DNA from: Spirodela intermedia
Lineage: Eukaryota; Streptophyta; Magnoliopsida; Alismatales; Araceae
Assembly (NCBI GenBank): GCA_902729315.2
Contig: LR746281.1
Location: 1,183,001-1,247,000, forward strand
Direction: 5' to 3'
DNA length: 64,000 nucleotides
In this document: positions 27,601 to 40,650 of the stretch, piece after piece
Numbering within the stretch: the first letter of the stretch is position 1
How the letters are laid out: every line of letters starts with the position of its first letter
Position numbers and translations under genes: made by a program
Notes under the pieces: model-generated
Databases searched by the model: none
Told to the model about the DNA's origin: nothing
The model's input: only the letters and a program-made list of their open reading frames with translations

Positions 27601-28070
27601 CCAGAAATGCTATGATACGCAGTCATTTATGAATTCATCACGTCCTCAATGTTTTCCAAAAAGAAAGGCCATGATGAGACATTTTAATTTATACAGCAAC
27701 GATATGAAAAACTGAGTTGACTTTATTGTCGGATGAAAAATGGGAAATTATAACCAAAAATAGGAGAAAAAGAAAGAATGTGAGCATGAAGAGTGAGACG
27801 ATGTGAGCATGAACAAAACCCACCGGCCCATCGACTTCTGAGGAAAAGAAACGGGAATCCCTTACGTAAAAGCCTTAGAACAAAAAGAAGAAGAAAAAAA
27901 ATGGAGAGGAAAGGAGAAATGCAGAAGGAAACAGAAAACGAACACGGCGATACCGCAACGGCCTCGCAAGCAGAGCACTTGTCGTCGACGGAGGTGGCCG
28001 GGCCGAGGATCGCCAGAACAGCGAAGACCCAGATGGCGAGCGAAGGCATCCTCCTCGTCTTCTCCTCCAT
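24628..28070 (-). CDS. CNPY: Canopy-like (CNPY, DUF3456) saposin-fold secretory protein (complete, 8 exons, 175 aa)
   Basis: ER/secretory protein of the canopy family, whose animal members are folding co-factors; the plant role is little known. Exons: 27954-28070, 27508-27534 (27 bp), 26858-26937, 26640-26712, 26312-26369, 25697-25748, 24998-25022 (25 bp), 24628-24723; sum 528 bp, all GT-AG. A hydrophobic signal peptide covers about residues 8-26, then VDDKCSACEAVA. The conserved core reads RPRNHLDMRHRLDS, GKVIDYK, SELRVVDLLDGLCEKMQDY and SSYCGRLIDETEDE. It ends KKGSVRAGEVSRVLCQELSKHCGPAR, giving six cysteines in the saposin-like pattern. No KDEL-type signal is present. Translation could start at 28070 or at the second Met, 28049; both precede the signal peptide. 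Confidence 0.88.
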
Positions 28071-29930
28071 CGGTTGCCTCGGCGATCGCGGCGACAGGGA
28101 GAGAGAACGATTTCAACGGAAAGTTAACAAAATATCGAGAGAAATGAGCTGCTCTTACCCAAGTGAGCTTAAAATGTTCATTAAAGAACCGGAAAGCTGA
28201 TGCTGATGTCGAGCCCAAGAACGAAGGAAAGCTCCTCCCCCCACTTCCACGTATGCGAACCAATCAAATCCTGATACGTGGACTTGGGATCCACGTTGAC
28301 ACCGCTGTGGGCCCCACTCCAAAAGCGAATCCCGCGAGATGGGTCGGACTAGATACCACCCCCCGTTCAGATCCTGCCCGGGATCATCTGGGCCCCGAGT
28401 CGCCGGACTCGGTCCGTCCCCACCTTCTCCTCCGTAGATTCTTCCTTAGATATCGTGATCGGAAAAAGTCAACGTGAAGATATCCTCAATATTTCATTAG
28501 ATTATTCCATTGATACCGTGATTGGATAAAGTCAATGTGATGAAATCCTCACATTTTTTCTGTACCCTGATCCGTGAATGATAACGGCGATAATTATGGA
28601 CTAAGCATCATGATATTATAGAAAAATACCAAGTAGAAAGCAATGCACCCAATTTCTACGGTCCCAATATCCCCCTCTCCATCTCCCCTCTCACCTTCTC
28701 TTAACTCCCTTTCATCCTTTCTCTCTCTCTCTCTCTAAATAAATAAATATATGTGCATATAGAGAGAGAGCGAGGGAGAGACGTAAGAGGAAGGACCCAT
28801 TAGAGGGCTGATAAAATTACTAAAAGAGGAGACTGCATTGGGCTATTTTTAGTATATATTGACCGGATCAATCGCCCAAGTGAAGGAAACAACTTGTACC
28901 CACTTAAGAGTAACAATTTGCTCCCATAAATTATTTCACTGAGGATTTGGACCGAAAACTATCATTTTTATAGGCATAATCTCATTGCATTAGAAGCTCT
29001 CTACTTCCTCTTATTATTCTTGCTTTCTCTCTGGATTCTGATCCACAATGCCGCGAAGAAATATCATGGGAATTGACTAAATCTTCCATCTATTAACAAC
29101 CCTCAAGATCCTATTTTTGACAGCAACTTCACTCGCAGTTATTTTAAAAACTTGGTGTTTTCTGATGAAAATATGTTCCTATAAACGGAAATAAGTTTAT
29201 ATCAATTTGGGATCATACAAGACGACCAAATCAAGCATTGCGGTTGATTAGGCCAGAGAAGGGGAGACCCAGATGGACACTTCATACTCAACACGAGAAG
29301 CTTGAGAGAGAATTGTCCTCCTAGAAATGGAAACTCGATAAGTAAATAAAAAAGCGCCATTTATTGATGGGCACTTCTTAAAAAGACAACTAAAAATGTC
29401 TGAGGAAGATCTTCGCAAACAACTCCACTGTGGACATGATGTGATTAGTAAGATAAATTCTATGATACTCAAGACCTTGACAACACGCAAAGCAAGATAA
29501 ACACAGGGCACAGACGTTAAAATGACAAAATTCAGGCCCTTCAAAAAAGAAAAAAAAACACAAGAGGGCATTTTTCTAAAAGGTCGTACATAATAATAGC
29601 TGATTCTTGTATGATTCTACCACTCCCATTTGCATGAGCAAGGCAGAGCATGATTTTTTTTTTTGCCATTTATGACGCTGCTACCATAAGTTATCCAAAT
29701 ATTATGGCGAGGCCACCCAACCGTCATAGATCCTGGTATCTTGTTTACGCTCCCCAATGACACTAAAGAACATGGAATTGAGATGTATGAATTTAAAATT
29801 TAAAAAAAAAAAAAAAAAAAAACGTTAACAGCTACTAATAGTAGCAACAACAAGAAAAGAATGGAAGAGTAGAAGGCATCTTACTGTGCTCTCAGTGGAG
29901 AGGGAACAAGAAAGTAAGTAAACTTCTTAA
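28071..29930. other. Intergenic interval between canopy and GnT-I; short tandem repeat
   Basis: The canopy promoter side has CCAAT (ATTGG on the minus strand) near 28259. A 63-bp tandem duplication lies at 28435-28560: TAGATTcTTCCtTaGATAtCGTGAT begins at 28435 and again at 28498. The remainder to 29930 is AT-rich with homopolymer A near 29802-29822 and shows no coding signal; the part next to 29931 is presumably the GnT-I 3' UTR. Confidence 0.5.
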
Positions 29931-32900
29931 TTAGGATTGTATTCCAAGTTGTCTAATTGAGTCTGGGCCCACGAGAAATATGCGACGCTGTTTTTGGTAT
30001 CGAAAAACTACGACCCCTTTGTAAGCTGTTCGGGGCACACCATCCTGTGAGAGTAACGCATCAATAACAGGTGCCATGAGAAGGAAGAGTCCCGAGAAAT
30101 TAAATAGCAAGAATAAGCTATCACCAACATCATGGTTTCATAAAAATGAAAGGCTTTAGAAGAGATATGTAATTTGATAATTATTGAATTTATGTTTCAT
30201 ATTTTCAAATTTTACATAAGTAATTTATTTCACAAAAACACGAACTAAATTTCACTCTCTACCACTCTTTCTCTCTCACTCTCTGTCTCACTTTGATAGA
30301 TGCAACCTTGTAAAAAAGTGAGCATGATTTGGGTTGTTTGCACTCCCAATTATGACAAGTTTTGAAAACTTACCCTAATTTTGAAGTTTTATTTTTCATA
30401 ATAATCTATTTTTGGGTGTTCCAGGCCATGAATTCTTATCCATGTCTTGGAGGTAGACGAGAGGCAAAAGAAGCTACCTTCCATTCCTCAAAGATTCCGA
30501 ACTGGCGAGCAATCTGTTCGAAGTCTGACTCGTCTCTGTATTGAATACGAGCATCCCCATTGATATTAGATGCTTTAAGGACTGCGTCAGGCCCGCGGAC
30601 AGGTTTGGCATCCAACACCATTTTCGCAAAGTGTTTCATGAAGTTGTCCTGCCACGATAGAAACTTCAGGAGGGGAAGTTCGAAACAAAGAGCTACTTTC
30701 GATGATTCATTGAGAGAACATAGTACCTCCTTCAAGTAGCTCAAATCCACTGATTTCCAATCGACCTAATGGACAGGGATGGATGGGTTCCAGCAAAAAG
30801 AAAATCAGCGTAAGAACTTAGAAAATAGCTCAGATAACATGGGGTATGCATGCCACATGTTTCATCCATCACGTAGATGGGGATGATTTAAGTAACAGCA
30901 ATAAATGCTCAGTGAAAGAAATCGCGAAATGGTTTCCTTTTTTAGGTAAGAATTGTCAGGTTACATGAGATATGTATGCAGTATCATCCATCACTGACAT
31001 GGGCATCATTTAGGCACCGGCAAAAATCATTCAGGCCAAGAAATTGCGAAATTGGTTTCTTTTTTTCAGTAAGATTTTTCATTTAACGCGGGATGTGCAT
31101 GCACTATGTTTCATCTATCACATACATGGCATCTTTTAGGTTCCAGCTAGAACTATTGCTTAAGAAATTGAAAATTGTGCTCCCGTCTTAGAAACGATTT
31201 TCTAGTAACATAGGATAATGTATGTCGTATGCTTCATCCATTACACACATATGGGGATCATTGAGGCACCAACGAAAAATGTTCAAAACAAGAAATTGCA
31301 ATTTTTTTTCCCTTTCTAAGAAGAATTTGTAAAAGATATAGACTATGTAGGTCATCCATTTCATCTATCAGGTACATGGGCATCAACTAAGTACCAACAA
31401 AAAATGCTCAGTGTAAGAAATTGCAAAACTGCTTTCCTTTTTAAGAAAGAATTTCCAAATGAGATATGGATATGTAGTTAAAAAGTTTCATCTATCACAT
31501 ACACGAACGTCGTTTAGTTTAATAGGCTTCAGGTATTGTCTGAAGAATTGCCCCATACTAGAACCCTGCAAAGAAATCCAAGTAACGTTAGTTGCGGAAA
31601 ACCTGTAAAAATCTAAAATATGGATGTCTGCAAATTGATGCCTCAGTTTTGAACGTCTGGTGAAAAAAGCACGAAAGATAGCCTTATCAAAAGGAATATA
31701 CAAAGGAAAGCACTTCCCTTCTTCACTCCCTCACAATAAAACCAGGAATATGTGATCTGCGAATCGATACAGTAAGTGGCATCTACTCCCATCAATGAAA
31801 GTTGCAAAAAAATCATCCACATGATACATCCATCCCCATTCTATGTGAACAATGAGACCCTTCTCCTGCTTAAACTTGTCTGATAGGTGTGAATGCAACG
31901 ATCAAGATGAGAGGTATTTGAGTTACATTCATCTAATTTGTTCATGTCATAGAGAGAGGTAAATAGAGAGAGCGAGAGAGGTAGAAAGAGAGAGTAAAGA
32001 GCATTTTCTATTAAAATGAGTTTCTTTCCTGCATATGAGAGATAGGAGACAATTACACTAGGCCTATATAGGAGTGGGTATCTTGTGCTAACGAAGCCCA
32101 TTAGTGCAGACTATAGTTCACAAAGACAATCAATCTTAGGGCCACCATAGTTTTAGGGATCCAATATTTACCATTTATGCAGGTAACCGGTGTTTTTTTT
32201 AATCAACTCTTACCCTTTTCCTCCTGCAGACGTAGTAGCATTACATAATTCTGAACCTCCTTGTGACTCTCTCATAGCAGTGATAAGGTCTCCCTTTTCC
32301 ACCTTCCAAAATATATGACAAGAACAACGCAGACGAGTTACCCTAGAATATTTACCAACTCCTATTTCATGAATCGCTGACGTTAAATCTTCTTCCAAGA
32401 AGGGATAGAGATGATTAAAAGCTTAATGACGACAATGAAGAAAATTGATGATGGTTTTTCTCTTCTTTAATGATAATAATAATGTGAAACTTGCCACAGT
32501 TGGAAAAAATAGCAAAAACTACATTCGTATACATCCATGGACAATTTGAAGACATATTATGGATTTCCTATCTCTTGATAACAAATATTCTGAACACAGT
32601 CAAGACTATAAAGCGGTTATGATGATAAAGATTTCAAATATTGGAAATAAACTATCAACATCAGACACAGATAATTTCATTATTGATTCGAGAAACCCTA
32701 AAACATTGAAAAGCTTGAAATATTTAGCTAATAAATAATTAACATATACATACATGCTCACCGAAGTTGTATGTCCTGCAGACCTCAGGGCGAATGAATT
32801 GTCTGTTTTTATGCACATCTTTCAACCTTAACCAGTCATCCCAATAAGTGTTATAATGTTAAGGAAAAAAACAGATAATCAATAAACCTCAAAAGTTTCA

Positions 32901-35758
32901 GACGTTCACATGAATGAGCAATAATTGAAGGATATGCTTTTGGCCATTTTGGTGATAACTCGCTCCATGTTGATTTTGTCAGCATCCATCCCAGTCCAGG
33001 AAAGAAATCAGAGCGATAAAGAGCCTCTGAAGATTATATCAATCAAGTCATTGATGTAAACAAGTGTCCAAGATGGGATTTCTGATTATAATATTCTACA
33101 ACAGAGAGATAACTATATGCCACAACTTGGGAGCATTACTTGGATCATGCACAAATTGCATTTGTCCATTGTCGTTCCATGAAGAGACAGCCATTATGGT
33201 CCTGCAATTGTGGAAGAAAAAAACATTACCACTTAAATGAGAGACGGGAGAAAAAATAAGTTACATAGGTTGACATCGTCACATACTTATCATTGTCGAG
33301 TAAAGTGGCAGCAGCCTCAAAATAGCTGAAGAAATCCGGGGCAATCTCCATGTCATCTGTGTAGCACCATGAATTGTTTTTCTTTTTTCTGTAACAATAT
33401 TTATGACAGCAAAGAAAATTTTAAAAATAAAATTCAAAATGATGAACAAAAGTGCACCTTCCAATATGACTACTCGGCTGAAATTATGCTTGAAAAATAA
33501 TTCATCCAAGGCCCATTTGTAGTGACCTAAAAAGACAGCAACTCAAAGGGAGAACAGATATTAAGGTAAAAGATGGGATAAAGGCAAATGCCATACTTGC
33601 AATCTTGTAGTAGGCAATCAATTCTCCTGGCCTTTCAGGATGCACTGGCCCAAAATCTAAGTGCTGAAATGAGTAACAGGTCATCAAGGGACAAGAACAA
33701 GGTCTTCCAGATATCTCCCATGAAAAATAATTTTTTTGAACATTTGTCCACAAATTCTATCAAACCTTATGGCTGGATTACTTTTCAATTATTTTTTCAA
33801 AAATCATGTCTCATAAATTAATACAGCGGAATTTTAGAAATTTGACAGTCTTCAATAAAGAAGTACAATGAACAGTAAAAAGAAGTACCAAACCATTGAT
33901 TTTCTGAGGAATCTTATATAGTACACTCTCATAACCTCGCAATTAACACTTATTTTGCTCCATCATAGATTCTAAAGACGAAAACTTTCTACAACTGAGA
34001 TACAAATATGCATAAAAAAGTTGGTATAGAGCACACACGAGCATGCACGTAAATGACAGTACTCAGGAGATCACCGTTGATTAAAGCCATCTTAAATCAC
34101 CTGCATGTATGTTATCTGATTGTAACTCAAGGCTTTGCTTTTAACACCTTGATTTGTTCCATCCTACAAAATCACCAAGATTCCATATGATATTAACCCT
34201 TCTATCCTCAATAAAAAAATAATCCGAGAAAATAGAAAATAAAAAGAAAACAGGTAACGATGAAAGACAGAAAACTGACTCAATCAAGTACCTGAGATAT
34301 GAAGAGCGGAAACTTGGATGCAACTGACCTATGATATCTGGACACAAACAAATGGCAGTGTTGGCTAACACCTTCTTTCTTGAGCAATTGAGAAGAATAA
34401 GGCATGCAAATGACGATGTATATATATAAAACATACTTCAGAATGGATTGAATCGTCCTCTCCAGGTAATCAGGGCGATTACAAGCCATTATGACAACAG
34501 CAGCTACTTGTAACTGGAAATGCTTATAATAAACACAAACATAGTGCTATTATGTCTCACAAGTCAATAAAATCATTTTCAAATGAACATCAAGGATTCC
34601 AAGGAAGATTTGCACCTCTGTGTCACGAATCAAAGTTTTGAGATTCTTCCCTGCAAATACAAAGTCAACGGAATTATATTGCCGTGTAGTAATTTGGACA
34701 AGAAACAAAATATTGTTTGAAAATGTAAAAGAACATCAATTACAAATAGTTTCCTCACAAATAAGGGAAGCTAATGGATGGAAGCCAAATTAAGTTGTCA
34801 GTGGATGGTAAACCTTATGAAACGAACGGAAAACTAGTGTCCGCGCTCTAATATGGACATAAAATGTACTCCAATCATTTTTAACAAAACATTTTGAATC
34901 ACATCATGAAGGAAATCCGACAATTCCCTCAAGAATCACATAATGAAGCAAGCAGGTCATCCCCTCAGATAAACTAGCAACTATCATTTTATATTTAATT
35001 CTCATTCGTCTGTATCTACTATGATGTCAGAGCAGGTGAATATGGGACTGATGAATCAGAGCACAGGCCAAAATGAACATAAAACTGTCTTCCACTTTCG
35101 GCTCACCAATGCGAAGACTACATGCATGCGGTTCAAACTTATTGATCATATCTAAATAGAGTTAAAGAGACAGGAAACAAGCCGAAATTATAAAAAGAAG
35201 GGAATGCTGTAAAAAACAGTGGATGGAAAAAAAAATAAAAATGCTAATGATTGTGCTAAGAAGTAACCAAAAATGAAGAAACATACTTTCCAGATCCTGA
35301 ACAAGAGCTTTCAGATTAGTACACTCTTCTTCTTTCAATTTGTATGCATCTGAAATTACAGCAAAACTTTTAGTACAAATAAAACAGTATTAAAAAATAT
35401 CTGGAAGAAAAACTTTGTCCAAAATTATAATTAATTAAGAGGAATCTATCAATACATATGATTGATAGGTGAAGTGTTTAACTTTAAATTGAGAATGTTG
35501 TCTATCAAGGGCACATCCGGGTTATTGTCTCTTCTTAGAAAAACCATGCACAGAAATGCTCACCGATAAGCAAACTTTCCACAATACAGCTACACACTTC
35601 AATAATTTGAGATCAAAAGTAAGAGATGACGAAATTTTGCATTGATGATGTGGTAGTGGTGGAGAGGCGGCTCTTCTAGAACCAATACTTCAGAGTGTAA
35701 ATTGGTATGCAGTCGGATACTCAATCATATGAACAACGTTTATAGGGCATATGGTCAA

Positions 35759-35798
<40 letters not shown>

Positions 35799-38700
35799 GC
35801 AACCGTTTCAGTGGGAGATAAAATGCCTTCTGGATTTCCCTAGGAATTCTGATGACATCCACATCTACGTGACTCATACAAACTATTGACAGGCTCTATG
35901 AAAACTTCTGGGGACGAAACATCATTGGAACTATCTGTATTTTCAGAGTTAAATATCCGGGTTCTTCAATCTTTGGAGATTTTCTTTTTCTTTTTGGCAT
36001 ATAGTTGGATTCAGATATACACTATGCATGTACCATGTCGTGAAGGACCTGCAATTTTGTTAAGGGAGATGATTTCGTCAACCCTCAACAAATGACTAGT
36101 TCTGATTATTTAAAGTCCTATGATATCCCAAATCCATTGTTCATAAAACCACCCTCATGACCAAAATCTGACTATTAATAAAAAGAGATGGAACAAGTAG
36201 TACGCCAAAAGATGGGAAATACCTTCCACAGAAACGATTTTTCCCTGTTGTACGCTAATTTGGTTGATCAATAGCCGCATTTGACTTGTACAACGATTTT
36301 CTGATTCCACCTATAATTACATCAGAGAATTTCACAATTTGTCTGAATAAAAAATTAAATCTCAATATAAATGGACATGGACGGCAATAAACTATAGTTC
36401 AACCATTTCAAACGAGCTCATTATTTGAACATCATAAGCAACAATAAGATAGGGACCACAATGAAGCATGAAAGGAAACTGACAGCCGCATTTGCCAGAT
36501 AATCATCATTCTTATATATTTTCTTCAAAATTAAAAAAAGAAGCAACATCCAGAAAAGTATGGTGGCTCATCCTTGATGCGACCCTTCGCATCATTTGAA
36601 ATGAGGAGAACAATCTCATGTATCAACATGAGAATTTCTCAATGGATACTTTTTATCTTTGTTTCTAGAAAGATTAAAGAACAAACAAAAGTATTTTGCA
36701 ATGAGAAGAAGTTGACCTATGTATTTTGAGAGCCTTGGGATCATAGATGAATCTACAGCCTTGGTGAAGTCAATCAGCCTTATATAGAGTTTTTTTTTGA
36801 GAGAGAGCCGATTATACACACTAGATTTTGAACCACTCATCAGAATATTATCACGTTCTAATAATCCACGTCCTAATTGGATTACCAGAAGAAACATTTT
36901 CTTCTACGAGAATAAAGTTTTCAATATTTAGGACATAATTAGGACTCCCAGCTAATTTTGTCTGCCTAGTGTGACCAAACCAGGTTGATTGAGGAGACAC
37001 GTTGATGTATTTAAGGATTTTTATGCATTACTGATCACGTATGTATCCACTCTCTTTCTACTATCTAATGATTATGTGATACTATTAATCTTAGACATAG
37101 ATGAACGCAGTATGATGTCCCACTGTATCCTGTGACTGAATATGCAGCAAAACTTGCTTATGTAACAAATGATAAATTATTTGGGAACTTCTATAGGGGC
37201 TGGAAAAATGATAGAGGGAAATATATGGTAAGATTGAAAGGCCTACAATCTTTGTGCCCTGAAATCATGTTTTCATGATGTATAAAAGAAATTTTGAATA
37301 ATACACTTTTTATAGATATTTATGTTACTATTGCAGTAGGAAAAAAGGGCAAATTGAAGAAATAAACAAGTTATGTAATTTTCCTTTTTTTTCCCCAAAG
37401 AAGAATAAAGGGATAATAACACTAAAAAATTTCTTTCTTCCTGCCTTTCCAATTGAAAGAAAGGAAGGAAGGAAGGAAGAAAGAAAGAAAGAGATTTTCA
37501 CGTCGTCGTTCTTTTTTTTCCTTCATTGAAAAGAGAAAACATCTCTCCCACCTGGTCCTGATCTATGTCAACACTGTCTTACACTGATTGAACCGTTACC
37601 ACTGAATCCCATCATAAGAAGATAAAATTGCCTAATTACGCACATCAAAAAGCTAATTGAGAAAGTAGCACCAGATAGCCTTCTAAAATGATTTTTAATT
37701 TTTGAAGCATTTGACAACATGTCCACGATACCTTCTTGCTCGTTGACGAACCCTGAACAAGGTATATTTGTATTGGACTAATGATTTTTAATCAATAGAT
37801 CTAATCCCAAGTACAAATATGGAACTCAAGGGGATCAAACAGGAAATCACACTCTGAATCATTTGACTCTAAGGAAATGTACAATCAACCAGCTTCTTGA
37901 ATTTGGCAGAGAGACAGAAGAAATGGTCTGATCCACTTGCCATATGTGATGTGGGGAACCTGAGATCATGATACTTAGCCAATTATAACAACTACATGAC
38001 CACAAAGACATTACCACGCATATGCATACGCCATAATGTAACAGAAAGGCATTCATGCACAACAAAATGAAAGACATGAAAATTACTGAGTGGCTGCACG
38101 TCAGGGCCAGGTGATTTCTAATGTAGATAGTTCTTAGTTAAGAATGAAATGATAACAACGAATAATTCATGCATGCAACCAAGGAAGATTGTGATCACAC
38201 AAGTGATTAGTTTGATACATGACCAGGAATCTTATTTCTGTCATATGAATTATGAGTATCTTATCGATTGTTATCCTCCAAAAAACTAAGGTGAAGGAAA
38301 ATGAATTCCACGATGTAATACTTTTCTTGCATATATTCAAGAAGAAAAGATCATCATTATTACCGCAGCAGCTAGTCGGTCAGCAAACTCTGATTGCGTG
38401 GCAAAGAGACGCATCTAAGATAAATAAGGAAGGGCATTAAAAAAATAGACATGAAATTAAGGCACAGAAATGCAAAATTCAGGCAGCTTTAGTTTACACC
38501 AAAAATATTAGGTATGCAGGTGAAGTGGAAGACCAGAAAAAAAGACGGGTAGGAGGAGAGGGAGGGAAGAAAAGATTTAAGACAATGTAGAGAAGGACAA
38601 AAATAATTCATCTTGCAGAATATGTAAAACAGCAGCACAGAATTTTACTCTCAAATATGCTCAATCAGAGTACGGCACATAAGGAGAATTGTACTCTCAA

Positions 38701-39460
38701 ATATGCCAGCCCTAGTTTCCTTTAATGTTTTCTTGAAATCTTGGTTCTAAAGGCGGGAAATTGATTTCCTCCAGAGCTGTTTTGTTCCATGTGGAAGTAG
38801 GTGTTTCTAAAAGTTACCCTCGAGTTAGGACCTAGACTTGTTAGGTAGCAATTCAGCCATTGTTGCGTATGCTGATTAGGCAGCAAAAGATGTTACATTG
38901 ACCACCACTCCTGAACAAATCTGCATGTTTTACTTTGTTAGCCTTGACATTGGGTGAAATAATACGGTTGTAAATAAACGGCTCATCAATAAAAGATAGC
39001 TGGAATTATTTTACGGTACTCATGGTTATCAACTCCGATCAAACCGTACCAAATAGCTGCTTAAAAATTATGCGGTCCTCAAACCGTCGGTTCGTGTAAA
39101 AAAAAACTAGATTTACAGGAAAAGAAGATGCCTTGAAAAATGGAGAGAGACTAAAGCATAATCCAGCAATCAAAATCCCCTGTCATGAGCCAATAATACG
39201 AGCAAAGCCTTCGATAGTCATACGGGACCGAAAAATTTAATGAACCGCTCAAATTTCTAACGTTCTACACAGAACCTAAAGGCTTCTGGCTTAGATAAAC
39301 ACCAAAAAGGTTCCTCAGAACTTCATGAAGGAATTTCTGCGACAAGTCCGCCGGTTCGTTATCATTCGCAGGAAAACGAAATAGGATGCACCTGTATGAA
39401 GATGAACGTGGCAGCGGCCACGATGAGGATGATCCGGACGTCGCAGAAATTCCTCGCCAT
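29931..39460 (-). CDS. CGL1: Alpha-1,3-mannosyl-glycoprotein 2-beta-N-acetylglucosaminyltransferase, GnT-I (complete, 18 exons, 443 aa)
   Basis: Golgi GT13 enzyme that adds the first GlcNAc to Man5GlcNAc2 and so opens complex N-glycan synthesis. Exons: 39392-39460, 38364-38414, 36223-36310, 35287-35349, 34616-34650, 34437-34513, 34292-34337, 34101-34163, 33597-33663, 33458-33526, 33287-33356, 33140-33201, 32936-33026, 32754-32847, 31503-31565, 30727-30765, 30478-30648, 29931-30044; sum 1332 bp. Arabidopsis CGL1 is about the same length. A type II signal anchor covers about residues 7-23, then a coiled stem to about 100. The catalytic domain starts near 103 (VAAVVIMACNRPDYLERT). The metal-binding EDD is at 209-211 (VVILEDDMEIAPDFF), WNDNGQ near 220-225 and AYWDDWLR at 284-291. 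It ends GPDSIRQLGIQS. Intron 13 is U12-type AT-AC. An upstream in-frame ATG at 39547 exists, but 39460 matches the family N-terminus. Confidence 0.95.
30790..31510. repeat. About six tandem copies of a 122-129 bp unit in GnT-I intron 15
   Basis: The anchor TTTCATCYATCACATACAT recurs at about 30861, 30984, 31110, 31232, 31361 and 31487. Between anchors AAGAAATTGCRAAATTG, TTTCCTTTTT and ATTTAGGYACC also recur. The last copy merges into the end of exon 15 (31503), so the unit includes the exon 15/intron junction. Confidence 0.85.
32848..32935 (-). other. U12-type AT-AC spliceosomal intron (88 bp) in GnT-I
   Basis: On the minus strand exon 13 ends AAAGC and the intron begins ATATCCTTC, the U12 donor consensus. 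It ends in AC immediately before TTATTGGGATGAC. The branch-site consensus TTCCTTAAC is present exactly at 32866-32858, about 11 nt before the acceptor. Joining gives an Ala codon and restores the family motif AYWDDWLR. No GT-AG alternative preserves this motif. Confidence 0.93.
35759..35792. repeat. (AT)n microsatellite in GnT-I intron 3
   Basis: About 16 AT units, followed by GTATATGC. Confidence 0.95.
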
Positions 39461-40038
39461 GGTCACCCCCGACAACGCCCTCGATTCCCCGTTTCTGAGA
39501 GCACAAAGAGCAAGACCAAGAGCAAGAGCCCGGGCAGATCTCCTCAACCGTTACGGTGAAATCCCTAAACCTTTAAAAATTTACTATCATACCCTGTTAT
39601 CTTACATAACTGCACATTTATTCTTCCACTATTAGATTCTCCACCACCTCAAATGCTAAAATGTACAAAATGATGCTATAAGTCTATTAATTGTGAATAT
39701 ATTCTCACACAGAATATTCCCCAGTGACGAGCCGGGACCGACTCAATCCGATGCGAGTTAGATCAGAGCCGACTCATTTTATTATTCCGAGTCGCTAGAA
39801 ATTTAGTGTCCTTCGGTGAGTCGTCCGTCATCTTCCTCCCGGTTTCTCCGGCTTGCCCTTTCTCATCTTCCTCTTCCGGTCGCCCTCTGTCTGATCTGAT
39901 TCCCGCGTATTGATCTTGTAACTCGATATTATCTGTTGGTCTGATCCTCTCGATTGAAGCTTAGCGTGATTCGGATCACGGAGAGGAACAGATCGATAGG
40001 TGTATCGATAGGCTTCATCCTTCATCGGAGGAGTCGAG
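39461..40038. promoter_or_regulatory. Shared divergent promoter interval between GnT-I (-) and CHMP1 (+)
   Basis: The two start codons lie 578 bp apart on opposite strands. The interval must hold both leaders and both promoters. The last 250 bp before CHMP1 (from about 39780) are CT-rich like a leader. I see no strong TATA box for either gene. Confidence 0.6.
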
Positions 40039-40650
40039 ATGGGGAACACGGAGAGGCTGATGAGTCAGATCATGGACTTGAAGACTACGGCCAAGAACCT
40101 GCAGCGCCAGGCGCGCAAGTGTGAGAAGGATGAGAAATCGGAGAAACTCAAGGTGAAGAAGGCGATCGAGAAGGGCAACATGGACGGGGCGCGAATCTAC
40201 GCCGAGAATGCCATCCGCAAGCGCAACGAGCAGATGAATTACCTCCGTCTTTCCTCCCGCCTCGACGCCGTCGTGGCGCGCCTCGATACGCAGGCCAAGA
40301 TGCAGACTATTGGCAAGTCCATGGGATCCATCGTGAAGTCCCTCGACTCTGCGCTGGCCACGGGGAACCTTCAAAAGATGTCGGAGACAATGGACCAGTT
40401 TGAGAGGCAGTTTGTGAACATGGAGGTCCAGGCGGAGTTCATGGAGAGCTCCATGGCTGGGTCCACGAGCCTATCTACTCCGGAAGGCGAAGTTAACAGT
40501 CTGATGCAGCAGGTGGCGGACAATTATGGGCTGGAGGTCTCAGTTGGACTGCCTCAGGCTGCTGCACACGCGATCCCTGCGAAGGAGAAGGAGAAGGTGG
40601 ACGAGGATGATCTCTCAAGGCGCCTAGCTGAGCTCAGGGCTAGGGGTTAG
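40039..40650 (+). CDS. CHMP1: ESCRT-III subunit CHMP1 (Vps46/Did2), 203 aa, single exon
   Basis: Charged multivesicular body protein 1, needed for sorting membrane cargo into intralumenal vesicles and for recruiting the ATPase Vps4. In Arabidopsis CHMP1A/B act on auxin carriers. The ORF starts [20 protein letters not shown] and keeps the basic amphipathic N-terminal helices ([40 protein letters not shown]). The acidic autoinhibitory C-terminus follows and ends in a MIT-interacting motif ([14 protein letters not shown]). Length and lack of introns fit plant CHMP1. The coding sequence is GC-rich. It is transcribed divergently from GnT-I. Confidence 0.97.
   Translation: MGNTERLMSQIMDLKTTAKNLQRQARKCEKDEKSEKLKVKKAIEKGNMDGARIYAENAIRKRNEQMNYLRLSSRLDAVVARLDTQAKMQTIGKSMGSIVKSLDSALATGNLQKMSETMDQFERQFVNMEVQAEFMESSMAGSTSLSTPEGEVNSLMQQVADNYGLEVSVGLPQAAAHAIPAKEKEKVDEDDLSRRLAELRARG

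Noticed and set aside
32936-33026. GC-AG donor (GCATAT) after the WPK codons of GnT-I exon 13
   Set aside because: A GC donor would need an AG acceptor that restores AYWDDW; none exists. The AT-AC reading fits donor, branch site, acceptor and protein exactly.
39461-39547. Upstream in-frame ATG extending GnT-I by 29 residues
   Set aside because: The extension is not family-like, whereas MARNFCDVR from 39460 matches the known short cytosolic tail before the signal anchor.
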